A stretch of 64,000 nt of DNA from Eutypa lata (taxonomy: Eukaryota; Ascomycota; Sordariomycetes; Xylariales; Diatrypaceae): assembly GCA_022661535.1 (NCBI GenBank), contig JAKULF010000011.1:1240001-1304000 (forward strand), in the 5' to 3' direction. The notes under the pieces are model-generated. The model searched no databases, was not told the DNA's origin, and saw only the letters and a list, made by a program, of their open reading frames with translations. Position 1 is the first letter of the stretch; the number at the start of each line of letters is the position of its first letter. The position numbers were made by a program, and so were the translations under genes. Shown one piece after another: positions 12,339 through 24,900 of the stretch.

Positions 12339-13691
12339 TTAGAACCAGAACGTGAAGATCATCATTACGCCAACGAGCCCGGCTCCCATCCCAGCAATTT
12401 CCTTAGAACCAGAGACGGCGTTTTCAGTCTCTGATGGGCTCGCTGCTGCGTCATCGGTGCTTGTGGCGGTGGCCGATGGAGCCGAGCTGTAACTAGCACC
12501 CTTGATGAGAGTAGCACCAAGGGTGGGTACAGCAACGTTGCCCTCGATCAGCCAGCCATCCGAGGTAGATACTGGGCATTCGCGAGTTGAGACGGACGAA
12601 GCGTCATAGTCAGACCTGGCAACTCCCGTGGGCGTAACAGCAGCCCATTGGCTCTTGAGATTCGAGAAATCAGGCGAGACGGGAGTTGGGGTTCCGGATC
12701 GCGAGTAGCCTTCCTGGAGGTTCTCGCCAGTAGCGGTAGCAGCCAGTGAGGGCCCATACGATATGAGACCATAATGGTTTGTCTCTTCGATCCATTCATA
12801 GATGATAGCACCACTCCAATCTTTGACCATGTTAGTGCCGAAGATGGCAGCCTGATCATCGAAGAGCCGGGGTCCAGGGGTATTGCAGCCGGTCTCGGAA
12901 AAGAAGATAGGGACAGGGAAGTCCTCAGCTTGCGTTTGCAGGTTGGCATATCCCGAAGTAGTATAAGTCGTAGGATCGCACCATTGGTACGAGTTGAGGC
13001 CGTAGAAATCGATATTCTCCGACGCGTTTCCACCGCAAGTCAGGTAATCCTGTAGCATAGGTCGCAGCTCGGCAATATCGGTTGCGGAATACCCAACAGG
13101 TATCTTTCGGTAGCCCCGTGCATCTCTGTAGGCCTTCAAGTCTCTAGCAGCGGCCTTGATGAACGGTGCAGCGAGCGATTGATCCGCTTCAGCGATAATC
13201 TCGTTGCCGACAAAGAGTCCTAGGAGATTGTCGTAGTCATGGAACGTGTCCATAACCTTGGCATATGCGTCAAGTTGCGTCTGGTTCCAGTGAGTTTCGG
13301 CCTGTACGTATACTGGTTAGCTCGGACTACAGGTCATATCGTATGTTGAATTAATTCTTACTGGAGTGATGTACGAGTTGAAAGTATCCATATCGATCAT
13401 AGCGTAGATGCCGGCATCAGCGAAGGCACTCATGCAACCATCATGGTCAGAGTCAGGGTCAACATGATAGACGCGGATCGTATTGGCACCCAGATCCTTC
13501 ATCAGGCTAGCATCCCGGACGCATTGTTCGGTGTCGATTAGAGGGTCATCCGGAAGCAACTGGTAGGCAACGCCCCTGATGAAGAACTGTTCACCCTCAC
13601 TGGTAAAGAACTTGTTGCCAACCGCCTCGATGGTGGTGATTGCGTTGGTGAGGGAAGCCCCAGAGAGAGCGGCCAGTAGTGAGGCTCGCAT
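12339..13691 (-). CDS. GPI-anchored GH72 1,3-beta-glucanosyltransferase
   Basis: Two exons, 13691-13362 and 13301-12339, joined at FNSYITP|AETHWNQTQ, encode 430 aa. Residues 1-17 are a signal peptide, followed directly by the family start (TIEAVGNKFF, GEQFFIRGVAYQ). The two catalytic glutamates are visible: E144 in LFVGNEII (acid/base) and E246 in FFSETGC (nucleophile). The C-terminus is Ser/Thr/Ala-rich and ends in a hydrophobic GPI-attachment signal (IAGMGAGLVGVMMIFTFWF). GH72 enzymes cut and rejoin beta-1,3-glucan chains at the outside of the plasma membrane and so build the cell wall. There is no cysteine-rich X8/CBM43 module, so this is the short subgroup (Gel1-like in Aspergillus terms). 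The gene looks intact. Confidence 0.93.
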
Positions 13692-16600
13692 CTTGAAGTT
13701 TAACCGGAGAGTGCGTATCTAAACTGATATAGAGAGCTAGTGCCACGGAGCTTTTCAGCAGGAGGTAAGAGGGACTCTGCAAAAACTGCTAGAGGTAACC
13801 AGAAAAGCCTTAGAATGATTGGGCACAAAAACTCGTAGAGCGCAAAATTGTGGTTTATGCTTCTCCCAAGATGAATATGGTGGGCAGAAAGGACCCGTAT
13901 CTCGAAGTAGGTGATCAAATTGTGGGAGAAAGAGACGACAAGGGTTCCCAAGTACAACTTGAGAGATTATCTGGATTCAAAGTCCAATTAGATTGCAACT
14001 GCTGCTGGGGTGAAAAGCGAAGGTACGATGAGATCGTCCGGCCAACTCTGAGGTAGTTGTCAAGGGCGAACTGAGGAAGGACCTCGTTAACGATTCGTGA
14101 AGGTAGGTAGGTACAACGCCGGCAGCTAGATAAGCAAAGTGAATGAATGTTCCTGTACAGCAGCAAACACAACGAACGAATGACTTCAATATGGGACGTA
14201 TGAGTTCCACCTTCTCGCCTTTTCACTGCATATGGTCCAGTTTGATCGATCCTGATGCTGCAACCTTTATCTTTAAAGAGACGAACGAACGGACAACTAA
14301 AAGATGTGAAGCAGCAACAACAGTGAGGTCAATCAAAGAAAGAAATTCAAGGGCAGCTGGTGCTACTTTTGAAGAAATACGTACTACTGCTATATAAAAA
14401 TGGGTAAAAATGATCCACCCTGAGAAACCTTGACCTGGCTAACCAATCTTGTCCAGCGATCACCAGCATTAGTCCATGTTCATTACTCGAAATCAACCAA
14501 TCCTGGTTAGGCTCATATCAAGACGGCGCCCAGAACCATGGGACCGTTTTCTCACTTGCGATGGTTTGTCTTAACTAAGTAATTAACTAAGTTACATAAA
14601 CTTCTTCATAAATATTTAGTAGTAGATACATGTATGTATATTAAGACAAATGTGTATTTGCAAGAGTAACTATTGTGATACATGCCCATTTGTGGAAGGC
14701 ATCCAGAAACGAATATATTTACCCATGTCCTTATCACTTTATGTTGACATATGCATGATGCATACATTATGCAGCCTTTTTTAAAATCTACTCGTCATAG
14801 GAGGCCAAAAAGGTCAGTAGCCCCTGTTAACTCAAGCTACAAATTTACTCGATACAGATTGAAGTGGACATGTTCAAATGTTTCTGAAGCTGTGCCAAGC
14901 CTTTAAGAAAAAATCAAGGAACGATGCCGCCAGGGGTTCCTGCCAATCTCGGCCCCACACGACAGAGAGCACCCACCCCCGCTGGCTGTTGGATGAAACC
15001 CCAAACAGCTGTCTAAGCTACCTGGCAACTTGATGTTTGGTTTGGCAAGATCGAATTAATGCTCTGCTTAATTGAGATTCATATATCTGCAGTTACCTGA
15101 TAATTTCTGAAGCCTGACGGGGTACATTCCACGAATAAGATCTATATTATGTAGTTAACGTTACTACGTACGTAGCAAGCAAATTAAGGTTTCTAAATGA
15201 ATGATTTCAAATCGAATAATTCCGATTAAATTATAATTTATTTCGTATAAAGTTTTAAACTTATATATATATAATATTAAATATATTATTTTTTATATAA
15301 TAATTATAAAAATACTTTATATATAATATTATAAAATAATTAATTAATTTAAATTTATATTTAAATTTTTTAAAATATCGTTACGTAATTTATAATTTAA
15401 TTAAATATAATATTTTTTTATTTTTTTATTTTTATTTATTAATATATTAATTAATTTATATTAAAAGTTAATATAAATTACTTAAAAAATATAACGTAAA
15501 TAAATTTAAATAAAATCGTTTTTTATATAAATCGGGTTTTTTTTAAAAGAATCGAAATTATAAAAACCTTAAAGTAAACAAACGCTTTAAGGCACCGTTA
15601 CTCGAACCTAGCTTAAAGCATCTAGATCTTTCACCTTTTAATATACCGCCGAAGAGCTTAATCCGAACAAGCAGTTATCTTATAATAAGCCTTTCGGCGG
15701 ACATTACTTTTAGAGATCTTGGCTTTTGGGGAATGCTTGTCTTCTCGGTTGGGGATCCCCGTTAGGTACATTGTTAAATATGTAGGTACTACCTGATGTA
15801 CATCATGTATATTGCGCATATACAGATCGATATTGAGGGGCAGAAGATTGGGTAATGCTGTGTTCGTTTGTGCCACGCGCTTGGTTGCAGCTTAGATTTG
15901 GTCCTACATACAAGACCAGGTCGCATACCAGCAGTTACATACCTGGTATGCCTTGCCGTCGGTCCGGTCATCGGTTTGAAGTGAAGTGAAGTGAAATCGC
16001 TTCAAGCGAATCCGGTGATCGTCGTTGTGTAGAAGGTTACTCTAGTTAAATACATAGGCACCTTCGTCTGTCCCGTGTGCCCATTGTTGAGGAAGGGGGG
16101 AAAAGAAATGTTTTGAAACACGACCAAATTATGTAATAATAAAAATTAGGCGAAACTATTTGTACTGTACAACAAGGGCAAAAAGATATTGTATTTTTTT
16201 TTAAGTTATACAGTCTGATCCCGAGCCAGTTGGGACTGTCCCATCACTACTACGCGCATCTTCCACCAAAACCACTTATCCCAGATTTACGCTTTTCGTT
16301 GCTAGCGCCGGTGTCCATGAGTCGCTAGTTTACCTAACAGCACGGTCGCATCCGTGTGCCCAGACGGCCGGAACACCGATGATGTCAATAGGAATTGGTG
16401 ATCCGCGCTGCTGCCGAGTAGCCGTTTGTCGTTGAACCAGAGGCTCGGGAAGAACGAGCAGCGTCGTTTTAAGGAGGTGGTAGTGAAAATAGCGCCCATT
16501 GCTCGATGGAACCCTTGATTTGGAATTACATACCTACTAACCTCTAACTACACCTCTTAACAACAAAACACATCGTTCACGTCGGTGTTCCTATTGGGAT

Positions 16601-17125
16601 GGAATGCATTTCATTGCCCTCTACTAGAGGCAAAATAGGTAGTTAGTTATGTACGGCTGCAGACAGTAACTCTTAGTTATTACACATGTAACATTCGCAC
16701 ACGCTGGCACGCTTTTGGATTTCTCGTACGTAAGATCTACTCAGCCAGAGCCGACCACACCCCATAGATTTGTTATAAAAAGGAAACATGACGCCATGAA
16801 ATGTCTTGAATATAATAACAATCAGAGTTACCTCTTTCCTTTGAATTGCCCCCCTTTAAAAAGTCGTAGCAAGCCAGTCAGTCAATGCTGCTTGCGTGAG
16901 AAATAGCCACATACATAACTAGCCGCCTACACACATACCAACCCAATGCATACCCGCCTAATATCTACCTACCTATATAGAAAGAGTAATAATTTCCAAA
17001 AACTCCATTGACTCATCCTCATCCCTATCCCGAGGCAGATAAATCCAATGTACATTAATGTGCCATAATCCAATGAACACCAAGATTTATCCAAGAGTCC
17101 ATCCCTCGCCGTTGATATCAACCCA
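13692..17125. other. 3.4-kb spacer with an AT-rich block
   Basis: No supported gene. It holds the 5' region of the GH72 gene (13.7-14.4 kb), the AT-rich block annotated separately, short GAAGT repeats around 15980, and the 3' flank of the kinase gene. Open frames here are short and unsupported. Confidence 0.5.
15185..15575. repeat. Extremely AT-rich, RIP-like block
   Basis: Roughly 390 bases composed almost only of A and T, with runs of TATA, TTTAAA and poly(T). The few cytosines left are nearly all in CpG (for example atcgaat, tacgtaa, aacgtaa, aatcggg), while CpA, CpT and CpC are nearly absent. That is the residue expected when a repeat has been hit by repeat-induced point mutation, which removes CpA first. 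The original element cannot be identified. A similar block lies at 51880-52230. Confidence 0.6.
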
Positions 17126-19040
17126 TCACGTAGCGCCCGACTGCGTAGAAAGCATAGTGCCGCGATACCCCGGGTGCTGCCACGTCTGCGGCGACCCCTG
17201 CGCCCCGGGATCGCTGCGACCGCCGTAGCTAACGATGGTCTCCCGGTCATTCCCACTACTGCCGGAGCGCCGATGCGGCTCGGACCTCACCGAGCCGCTG
17301 GTAGGCCTCCTCTTCGACGACTCCACGGCATAAGTTGTCGTCCCATTATCAGCGGCATCATCTCGAATCCGCAGACCGCCCATGCCAAAGTCGCCCCAGC
17401 CTCCGTACTGATGCTTTTGTAGTAAAAAACAAGTTAGTATTCAATTTTTTTTCTTCATCCTCTAGACGGTTCTATAACAGAACGAGAAAGGTGAGATATT
17501 GACTTGTTTCAGTACTTACGACACAATGCGGCTCCTGGATGTCGCAATACTCCGTGAGGATGCGATACATGTGGCGCTCAACCTCCTGGGCCGTAGGCCG
17601 ATCATGCGGCGCCACAGACAGCATGCGCGCGACGACCTGCAGCATGGGGGCGATGCCGCGGAAGGCGCCGTGATCTTTCTCCTTCTTCGCCGCGTCCTTC
17701 GCCAGGCCCGCCATCCACGACTCCACCTGCCCGACATTCTTATGGAATGAGGAGTCCGGGACGGCGCCGCCGCGCCCGGGCGTCTTGTGCTTCGCGGCGC
17801 GGTGGGCCGCGAACGACTTCGTCTGCCGCTTCAGCTGGAAGCTGAGGAGCTCCAGGATCACGCACCCCAGGGAGAAGATGTCCGCCGCTTGCGGGTTAAG
17901 GCTCGGTGTCGTCGACGGCGCGTGCGGTGTCCGGGGCGACGTGCTGCCGCCTCCTTCATTGCCGCTGCCGCTGCCGATGATGCTGGATCCGTATGCGCGG
18001 CTGATGGAGAACCGAGGGTTCTCTGAGGACAGGGTCGGGCTTAGCAGGTTCGGTCGATGCGAGTTGCTAGGCAATGTGGTCGACGGTCGGTACCATTGCT
18101 CCGGCGCCGCGTAGTCGTATGATTCTTTGTCGAATGCGGACTTGTCCGACGCAAGTGCTAGCGCTTCTCCGCTGAGGCGAGTGAGATCGGTATAAAAGAT
18201 ATTGTGCTTTGAATTGAACAGGATAGAGGACGGCTTGATGTTGCCATGCGAATTGCCCCGGCTATGGATGTAACATAACGTGTCGACCAAGCAATGGATC
18301 CAATTCATCACCAGGTTCCGACGTACTCGTTTATCTAATGACTTCACTGGTGCTGGCATGGTCACCAGGAGAGATTTGAGGTTAAAGTCGCTTGCTGGCG
18401 TGAAGAGCACATATCCGAAGCCTTGATGAGTATACGACGCATAGTAAGACACGAGGTGGTCGTTTTTGACATTCTTGGTCAGGTTAACTTCGTATAGAAA
18501 TTCTTCGTACGCAAAAAGCCCAGGGCCGTTTCCTAAGGGAATGCGTCGGCGTGAGAAGATCTCCTCGGGTCTATTTGGTAGCTCGACTCGATCCACTACG
18601 TTGTTGGAGTTCAGCCCCGGACGCCGATCAGAAGCGACGGCCAGCGGTATAACTTCGTCCTCCTGGTACACTAAATGGCCGCCCTGTTCTAAATATCTAA
18701 CTAGGTAGTGAAATTGACGGGAGTAAAACCTGCGATCGAATCTCTCATCCCTTGCGCCAGTTATGCCAAGGCGCCCGATTTGGTCTATGGCGATCGGGAG
18801 GTCGTCGTCATCCCACGAATCATCGATCAGGGCGAATATCTGATTTGGGCAACCAAGGTCAACTAGAATAAGGAAAATACGCTTGGCTTTTTCTTCAATC
18901 CATTCCCAATAGGTCCCGTCGGTCAACCCGCCTCCGAAGGCCAGCGGATGCTCGAGAGCCGCGACCTCTTCGGCGTACAGGTGTGAGCATACGAATTGCC
19001 TGGTGACGGTGGCCTCGATTCTTTCAGTGTCCCACCACAT
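17126..19040 (-). CDS. Protein kinase-like protein, probable pseudokinase
   Basis: Two exons, 19040-17520 and 17413-17126, phase 0 at the 106-nt intron, encode 602 aa. The first about 120 residues are a conserved-looking fungal N-terminal region (WEWIEEKAKRIFLILVDLG). The kinase-like fold runs from about 150 to 510: YIHSRGNSHGNIKPSSILF at the catalytic loop, TDLTRLSG where DFG should be (284-290), APE at 312-314, and ADIFSLGCVILELL (386-399). The catalytic loop reads HGN instead of HRD, so the proton-accepting Asp is replaced by Asn (N267). A long low-complexity Ser/Gly/Pro insert sits between APE and the helix that follows. The C-terminus is Gly/Ser-rich. The changes suggest weak or no phosphotransfer and a scaffold or regulatory role. 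The family is clear; the partner and pathway are unknown. Confidence 0.82.
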
Positions 19041-20984
19041 CGCTAATCGGGATACAGCAGCGCTGGCATTACTCCAGATGTAGGGCCACGGGAGCTTCTG
19101 TTTAGGTAGGTAGTAGATAAGGCGGGTCAGGCTAAGACGTGAAAATCCGGGGAAGCTGTCTCAGACGATCGGGTTCAGGTTCAGATGATGAAACCCTTCG
19201 AGATATGAGAGATGCAACGTAAGGTGGCTCTAAAACTCTGAAGCAACCGGAGACACTGACCGAAAAGATATTTAACGGCGCGGTTTACGCTTGGCGTGCC
19301 CGCCCACGCTGCCGGTGCAACGTGCGATAAGGGATCGCTTTCAAGGCTACAACCCGCATCTTATTTTTCCCCTTTCCCTCGGCGAATAGGAGACACGCAA
19401 TGCCACTAGTGAAAAAGCAAAAGTCCCCTAGATAGGCTTGGTAGGGGTCATCTCCCTATTTTGTGGTATGACATTGTGCAGGACCTCTCGGCCGTCGTCT
19501 GGCGTATTGCCTAGCTACGGCAGACGTGATTGGGCCAGATCGGAGCAGAGATAAGCAAAAGTCTTGGATCTGCGTGGATGTTGGGCCCGAAATCGATAGA
19601 TCCTTACCCGATGTCACAAGCGTGGGCTGCGTGGGGATACTTTGGATTCTGGAGGCTGCATGTGTGGGACCTTGGCTTGGGAGGGGTCCAACAGTGAGCG
19701 TCAGGTGGGCTAACCACCTAGTTCGCTGACTAGACCTCAGCTAGAAAGTTCTCACCTTTCTACTACTTCTTGCATAGTATTTCATATCAACAGTTTTATT
19801 CAGGAGATCATGCTACTATAGTCAAACGTAAATAAAGAGGCCGTGCCGTATGCTGATGTTTATGCTTATGTTGTGCCAGTTACAGATGGCACGCGACTGT
19901 TTCGCCCTTGAGTGTATCGCGAGTGCAAGGAGTATCCCCCACGGGGCTACCCCTCGGTCTTCAAGTCCTTCAAACCTCTTCCTTAGCTTACTACATTACC
20001 TACATCCCATTTAGCTATAAAGCACTTCATGGTTTAAATGGAGGTAAGATAACCATGCAGGATTGACCTAGGTAGACACGTAGATCAAAAAGCACATGTC
20101 ATTACTACTAGAAAATATAGGTTGGCGTTCTATGGGACCTAGACTATATGCAGTAGAGCCAAACAACCGGGACGCTATTGTTGGTGGGGTTGTTGGCCGT
20201 TAAGGGACTAAGGTTAGCTATGTACATACCTAACTAGCACAGATATCTACCCGCGCAACCATGACATGATAATAGTAAATGCATATATGATTAATAGCCC
20301 CGTTTCTTTTGGAAATCTAACCGATTTACTATTATACCTACATACGTGATAGGTCCACATCATGCGGTGTCTATCTAGTGCATAGCATAATAGTAATCAA
20401 CAACTCGGCTTGTCGGAAAGGGGTTGATCACTCTCATGAGTTTTGTGTAGACTTACCTAATCGTTAATAACGAAACATCGAACGCTGCTCCCGGACTTTC
20501 TTAGGTGCGGTCTGGTTTCTCTCCTAGACTGACTTCCGCACATGATGATCAGAAAAAGGTGGCACAGGGACTCGACCCGATGTATGCTTAAGCCTATTCA
20601 TTTACAACTTCATTCTAAGAGAAAAGAACTAGGTGACTCGACGACAAGGAGCCTTTCAATTATCCAATACCTTAGTTACCTCTCAACTCCGTAACGTCCG
20701 GGAGTCTTCGCAAACTAAACTTGCTTTGGCAATCGTTTGCCCAACCTGAAAACTATCTCATGCCAAAACTCCACGTTCGTCATTTGGATGATAGTACATG
20801 TGTTTCCAGGCATTTGGTTTATATCATAGCCTCTTAACCAAGTCACCTTCATTCACGGGGCTTTCCTCATTCATGAGTCCTATGAATGCGTTATACACAA
20901 ATCGGTACCAAAATACAAACTAAACCCCTCGCCGCCATTAATATGATCGACAAATGCTAGGTGAAAAAGTTCGAACAATGTTTT
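19041..20984. other. 1.9-kb spacer, no gene seen
   Basis: Holds the promoter side of the kinase gene and otherwise AT-rich sequence with repeated ctacctac/taggtag words. No open frame is supported by codon structure or splicing. Confidence 0.5.
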
Positions 20985-21480
20985 CTAATTCGCAATCTTT
21001 AAGATCTGGATACAGGCATTCTCCGATAGCCAGCGATGCCTATTCTGAGTCGTTCTAGTCAATGGGCAATCATTTGTCAAAGTCTCCGTAGGGTAAGGAA
21101 CCACGGCTTCGGATCCGCTATCAGGGGACAGCGGTTTCAGTTGCTCGTGTATTACTGTTAGCAAGCGGTAGATGTGAATGCCGCCAGATTCAAACAGGGC
21201 CTGTCGAATCCAGAATGTCAATTGTAATGGTTCATTTGGCTCCCAACCATCATTTGAGAGTTTCTGGGGTTCTTCGGATAAAGCGAGGTTCGCGGGGGAC
21301 TCGGCGAGTATCCCCATCCTCGCCCAAGCTTCAGGACTTTCTTTCCCTACTGTCGAGCAAGAGGGGGTTTGTCACCATTTCATGTAGAATCTCCTCCTGT
21401 AAGCGTAGGAATGTGTTGTTTCGTTCTCCGTAAATCAGAGGCATGTGTACATCTAATAGGCCCATAAACGCCAACATATT
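20985..21480 (-). pseudogene. Decayed C-terminal piece of a HET-domain protein
   Basis: Read on the minus strand, 21470-21370 encodes MGLLDVHMPLIYGERNN followed by TFLRLQEEILHEM. This is the standard end of the HET domain (LLGIFDVxMPLLYGE ... AFxRLQEEI). After a one-base frame loss near 21340 the frame continues at PEAWARMGILAESPANLAL, matching the usual GLLAxSPAxF motif, and runs to a TAA at 20985. Nothing convincing of the N-terminal HET core is visible upstream, where only an AT-rich stretch remains. The piece ends about 450 bases before the start of the NLR gene, which is transcribed away from it. I infer a truncated, frameshifted HET gene; a short expressed protein from 21317 is possible but unlikely. 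Confidence 0.65.
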
Positions 21481-21934
21481 CAGCCAACGCGTTAATCAGT
21501 ATGAAAAATGAAAAAGGTTCTCACAGATAACGCCAAAACAGACACATCACATCTTCAAGCAGGTTGTATAGTTTTCTTTAGATGCTCGTATCCCGTAGGT
21601 TAAGAGGTCAGTAATCCTCGCATAGAATTAAAGACGATCGATATATGACTTGTAGTAAAACGAGTAAAAAACAACCACAGTTTGTGTTAATATCTATAAT
21701 TTGATGCCCTTTTAACCCCGCATTAACAAGGGGCAGCATTATTTGTACAGCGCGGGTACTTGGAGCGAACCAATGAGTTGGTTAAATGTAACGCTGCCCA
21801 GACTTTCAGCCGCCGCCGGGCGGTAATTTAACACAACGAGAACAACCAGGCTGCGCTCACGGACAGAGCCGTTTGCTCCTCCGGAATACCACCGCCTTGT
21901 AATAAATTCTTACTTCTTGTTCTAATAAAGCACC
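21481..21934. other. Upstream region of the NLR gene
   Basis: 454 bases between the HET remnant and the NLR start. AT-rich, no gene. It probably contains the NLR promoter; no specific element could be named. Confidence 0.45.
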
Positions 21935-24900
21935 ATGTCGAGGCCAACGGATGGTAAGCTCTTGAGAAAGTTGCTTAAGAAAAGCCTACACGAGGTTCAT
22001 TTTACTGACCGGTTAGCTCAACCAAAACGTACCCGCCTATCCTCGCTTCGACGCCTCTTGTCCCCACTCAATCCTCGTAGCTGGAAAGGGAATGCGCCCT
22101 TAGAGGAACGTAACGAGGCCCCTCAACAGACTGACCATGGCTTGATGCCAGGGGTCACAGCTGGTACGGCACTGAGCTCTTCAAGTGGGAACGGTCAGTC
22201 CATCGTGTGCTTTACCAAGTCTTCACAACGTACTTATCAGCTTAGATACGGCTTCGAGCCACTTCACAACTAAGATGTCTCCTCAGGAGCTCGATGTGTC
22301 CCTAGAAATCTGGAATAAAGCCTACGACCGGTTAAAGCGGGAGCAGCCCAAGATGGTTGAAGTGTATGAAAAGATCCTCAGCAGCCATCTCGCACAGTGT
22401 AAGACTTTCCTATACTTTAACGAACAAGTGCCATGCTCACTACGAAATTGCTTACATCTCTCTAAAGCTACCGTAGCTCAAATAACAATGGACGTCACCA
22501 ACCGATTCGTTAATTGCAACCCTCAAGTCCGGCTAAAAAGGATGGAGGACGTTACCCACAGATCTCTCGATAAAGCTCAGAAATATGAGAAAGCTGAAAC
22601 TGAGGTGGTATCGGCTGCTGAAAACATCATAGGAATAGCGGGATTTCTCTCGAGTTTGGTTGCTGCTTTCCCCCCAGTTGCAATGGCAATTACGGGAATC
22701 TCGGCTGTGTTGCCAGTACGCTTCTCTCCGTGCCTAAGTTCCCGTATATTGCGAGATCCAAACTAATAGCTGTTGTAGATACTTGTCAAACCTTTGCAAG
22801 CCAATCGGGACATGGTGGATGGACTTGAGTACATCATGGAAACAGCGGAATGGTACATGGTCCTTTGCCGACTGCTACTCAGAACTACGTGGGCCTCGGA
22901 CTCAGACTTCCAGGAGGCACAAAGGATACTCGGAGGGCGAGTTACGAGCTTATATGTGGCTATTTTGGGCTACCAGGTAAAATGTGTTTGTCGCTGTTAT
23001 CACGACCATCCCATTTCTGCCAACATTAATGTCATCCTAGGCCGTCTTAATTGGAAGATGGATGTAGAGATGGTTAAGGTCCGGGAAGAAGGCATCAGAT
23101 CGGAACTTCACCTTTACAATACTGCCGTTACGAACGAGTTGCTCCAATCTGTCAAGTCATCTGCAGAGGAACTACCTCGGATCTCGAATATGCTCAGCTC
23201 TTTTCATCGAGAGATTCGACGCGAGACACTAGTCCGAGAGAAGCGGGACCGCGAGAGATACCAGAGCGAGTTGACGGGGAAATTCCACACAACCCCATAC
23301 CAGAGTCAACTAGATGCAAACAACGTCCGCATAGAGGGGACCTGCAAGTGGTTCAGCCAGCATCCCAGTTTCTCTCAGTGGTTGAACTCGGAGTCCGGTA
23401 ATATACTGCTGGCCTCTGCAGATCCAGGTTGCGGAAAGTCAGTGCTAGCAAGCCACTTAGTTAACGACGTTCTTCCGGACGAGAAACCCGAAACTACAAT
23501 CTGCTACTACTTCTTCAAAGATGATGCAAAAGAGGACGATCTTGCGAACGCCTATTCCGCGCTACTCCACCAATTGTTCCTGAGGAACGGGAAACTCGCC
23601 GACCAGTGCAAGTTTTCCATCGAGCAGGGCGGCCCAAAATTGACGAAAAACCCAAGCTTCCTTTGGAACATATTCACCCAAGTAGTGAAGCAACCCGACG
23701 CTGGCCCTATCGTCTGTATATTGGATGCGCTTGATGAGTGCAGCGTCGAAGGGCTCCGGAGCCTAGTAAAGGATATAGTATCGCTCTACAGGCTTCCGGA
23801 AGCTGACAGAGTTTTCGTTGATGTCAGATTTCTGCTCACTACAAGGGGATACCCCAGCATCATCGACCAGTTCAGGCAACTACAGCCATTTTGCATCCGA
23901 CTTTCCGGCGAAAGCAAAGATGAAATCAAGGCTATCCAAAAGGAGATCGATCTTGTCGTTGAACAACGGATGAAGGAGTTGGTGAAGCAAAAACAGCTTG
24001 ATGCCAGTCAAGTGGGAAAGTTAACGAGATGTCTAAGAGAGCGTGGCGGGGACCAGAGGAACTATATATGGGTTAAGTTGGTCTTCCAGGTTCTCCAGGA
24101 CGCGTATCCGAGTAGCAACGGTGAATGGGAAAACTTAGTGAGAAGTCTTCCGCCAACAGTATCCGAAGCTTACGCGAAGCTTTTGCAAAGGGTTCGGCCA
24201 GACCAGCAAGAGCGCGTCATGACACTCCTTCACTTGATTCTGGCAGCTTACCGTCCCCTCTCCCTTCGGGAGATGAATATTGCACTTCACGTCCGCAACT
24301 GTCCCGGGGCAGCATCCATCGACACCCTGGAGCTTGCTAGTGACAATGCCTTCCGCAACTGGATAATCGATAGTTGTGGCTTTTTCGTCACAGAGTACGA
24401 TAACAAGGTATCCTTGATTCACCAGACCGCAAAAGATTTTCTCCTTGAGACCGCTGGCGCCAACATTGAACAGCCCAAAATTAAGAGCCCAATCACCAAG
24501 ATAGATCTACCTTCGGCACATGCTGTAATGGCAGAAAGTTGTATATCATATCTGTCGCTTAAAATGTGCCAGGCTGGTGCCATTCACAATGCTCTTTCAG
24601 AGTTCGTACGGCACACGACCAGGACGGAGCTGACGCTACTGAACTGGAGGACGGAGCAGAACTGGACTACTCCTAGCTGGTTGGAACTGTCCTCACACAA
24701 GTTTACTACCTACGTTATCGAATTTTGGCTTTGGCATTTCCGCCACGCCCAACGGATCGGCCCTACATCTACGTGGATCGATGTTGGTGACCTCTACATT
24801 CGGCACTATGATTCTATCTTCAAGGGGTTTGAAACCTATCAGCCAACCATACTAGCAAGCCTCCGCGCCCATAGACTTATCGGTGGCTCATTCAACATTT

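Noticed and set aside
22977..23041. Possible intron in the NLR (GTAAAA...CTAG)
   Set aside because: Removing it shifts the frame and gives a stop; the unspliced reading fits the family (YQVKCVCRCYHDH).
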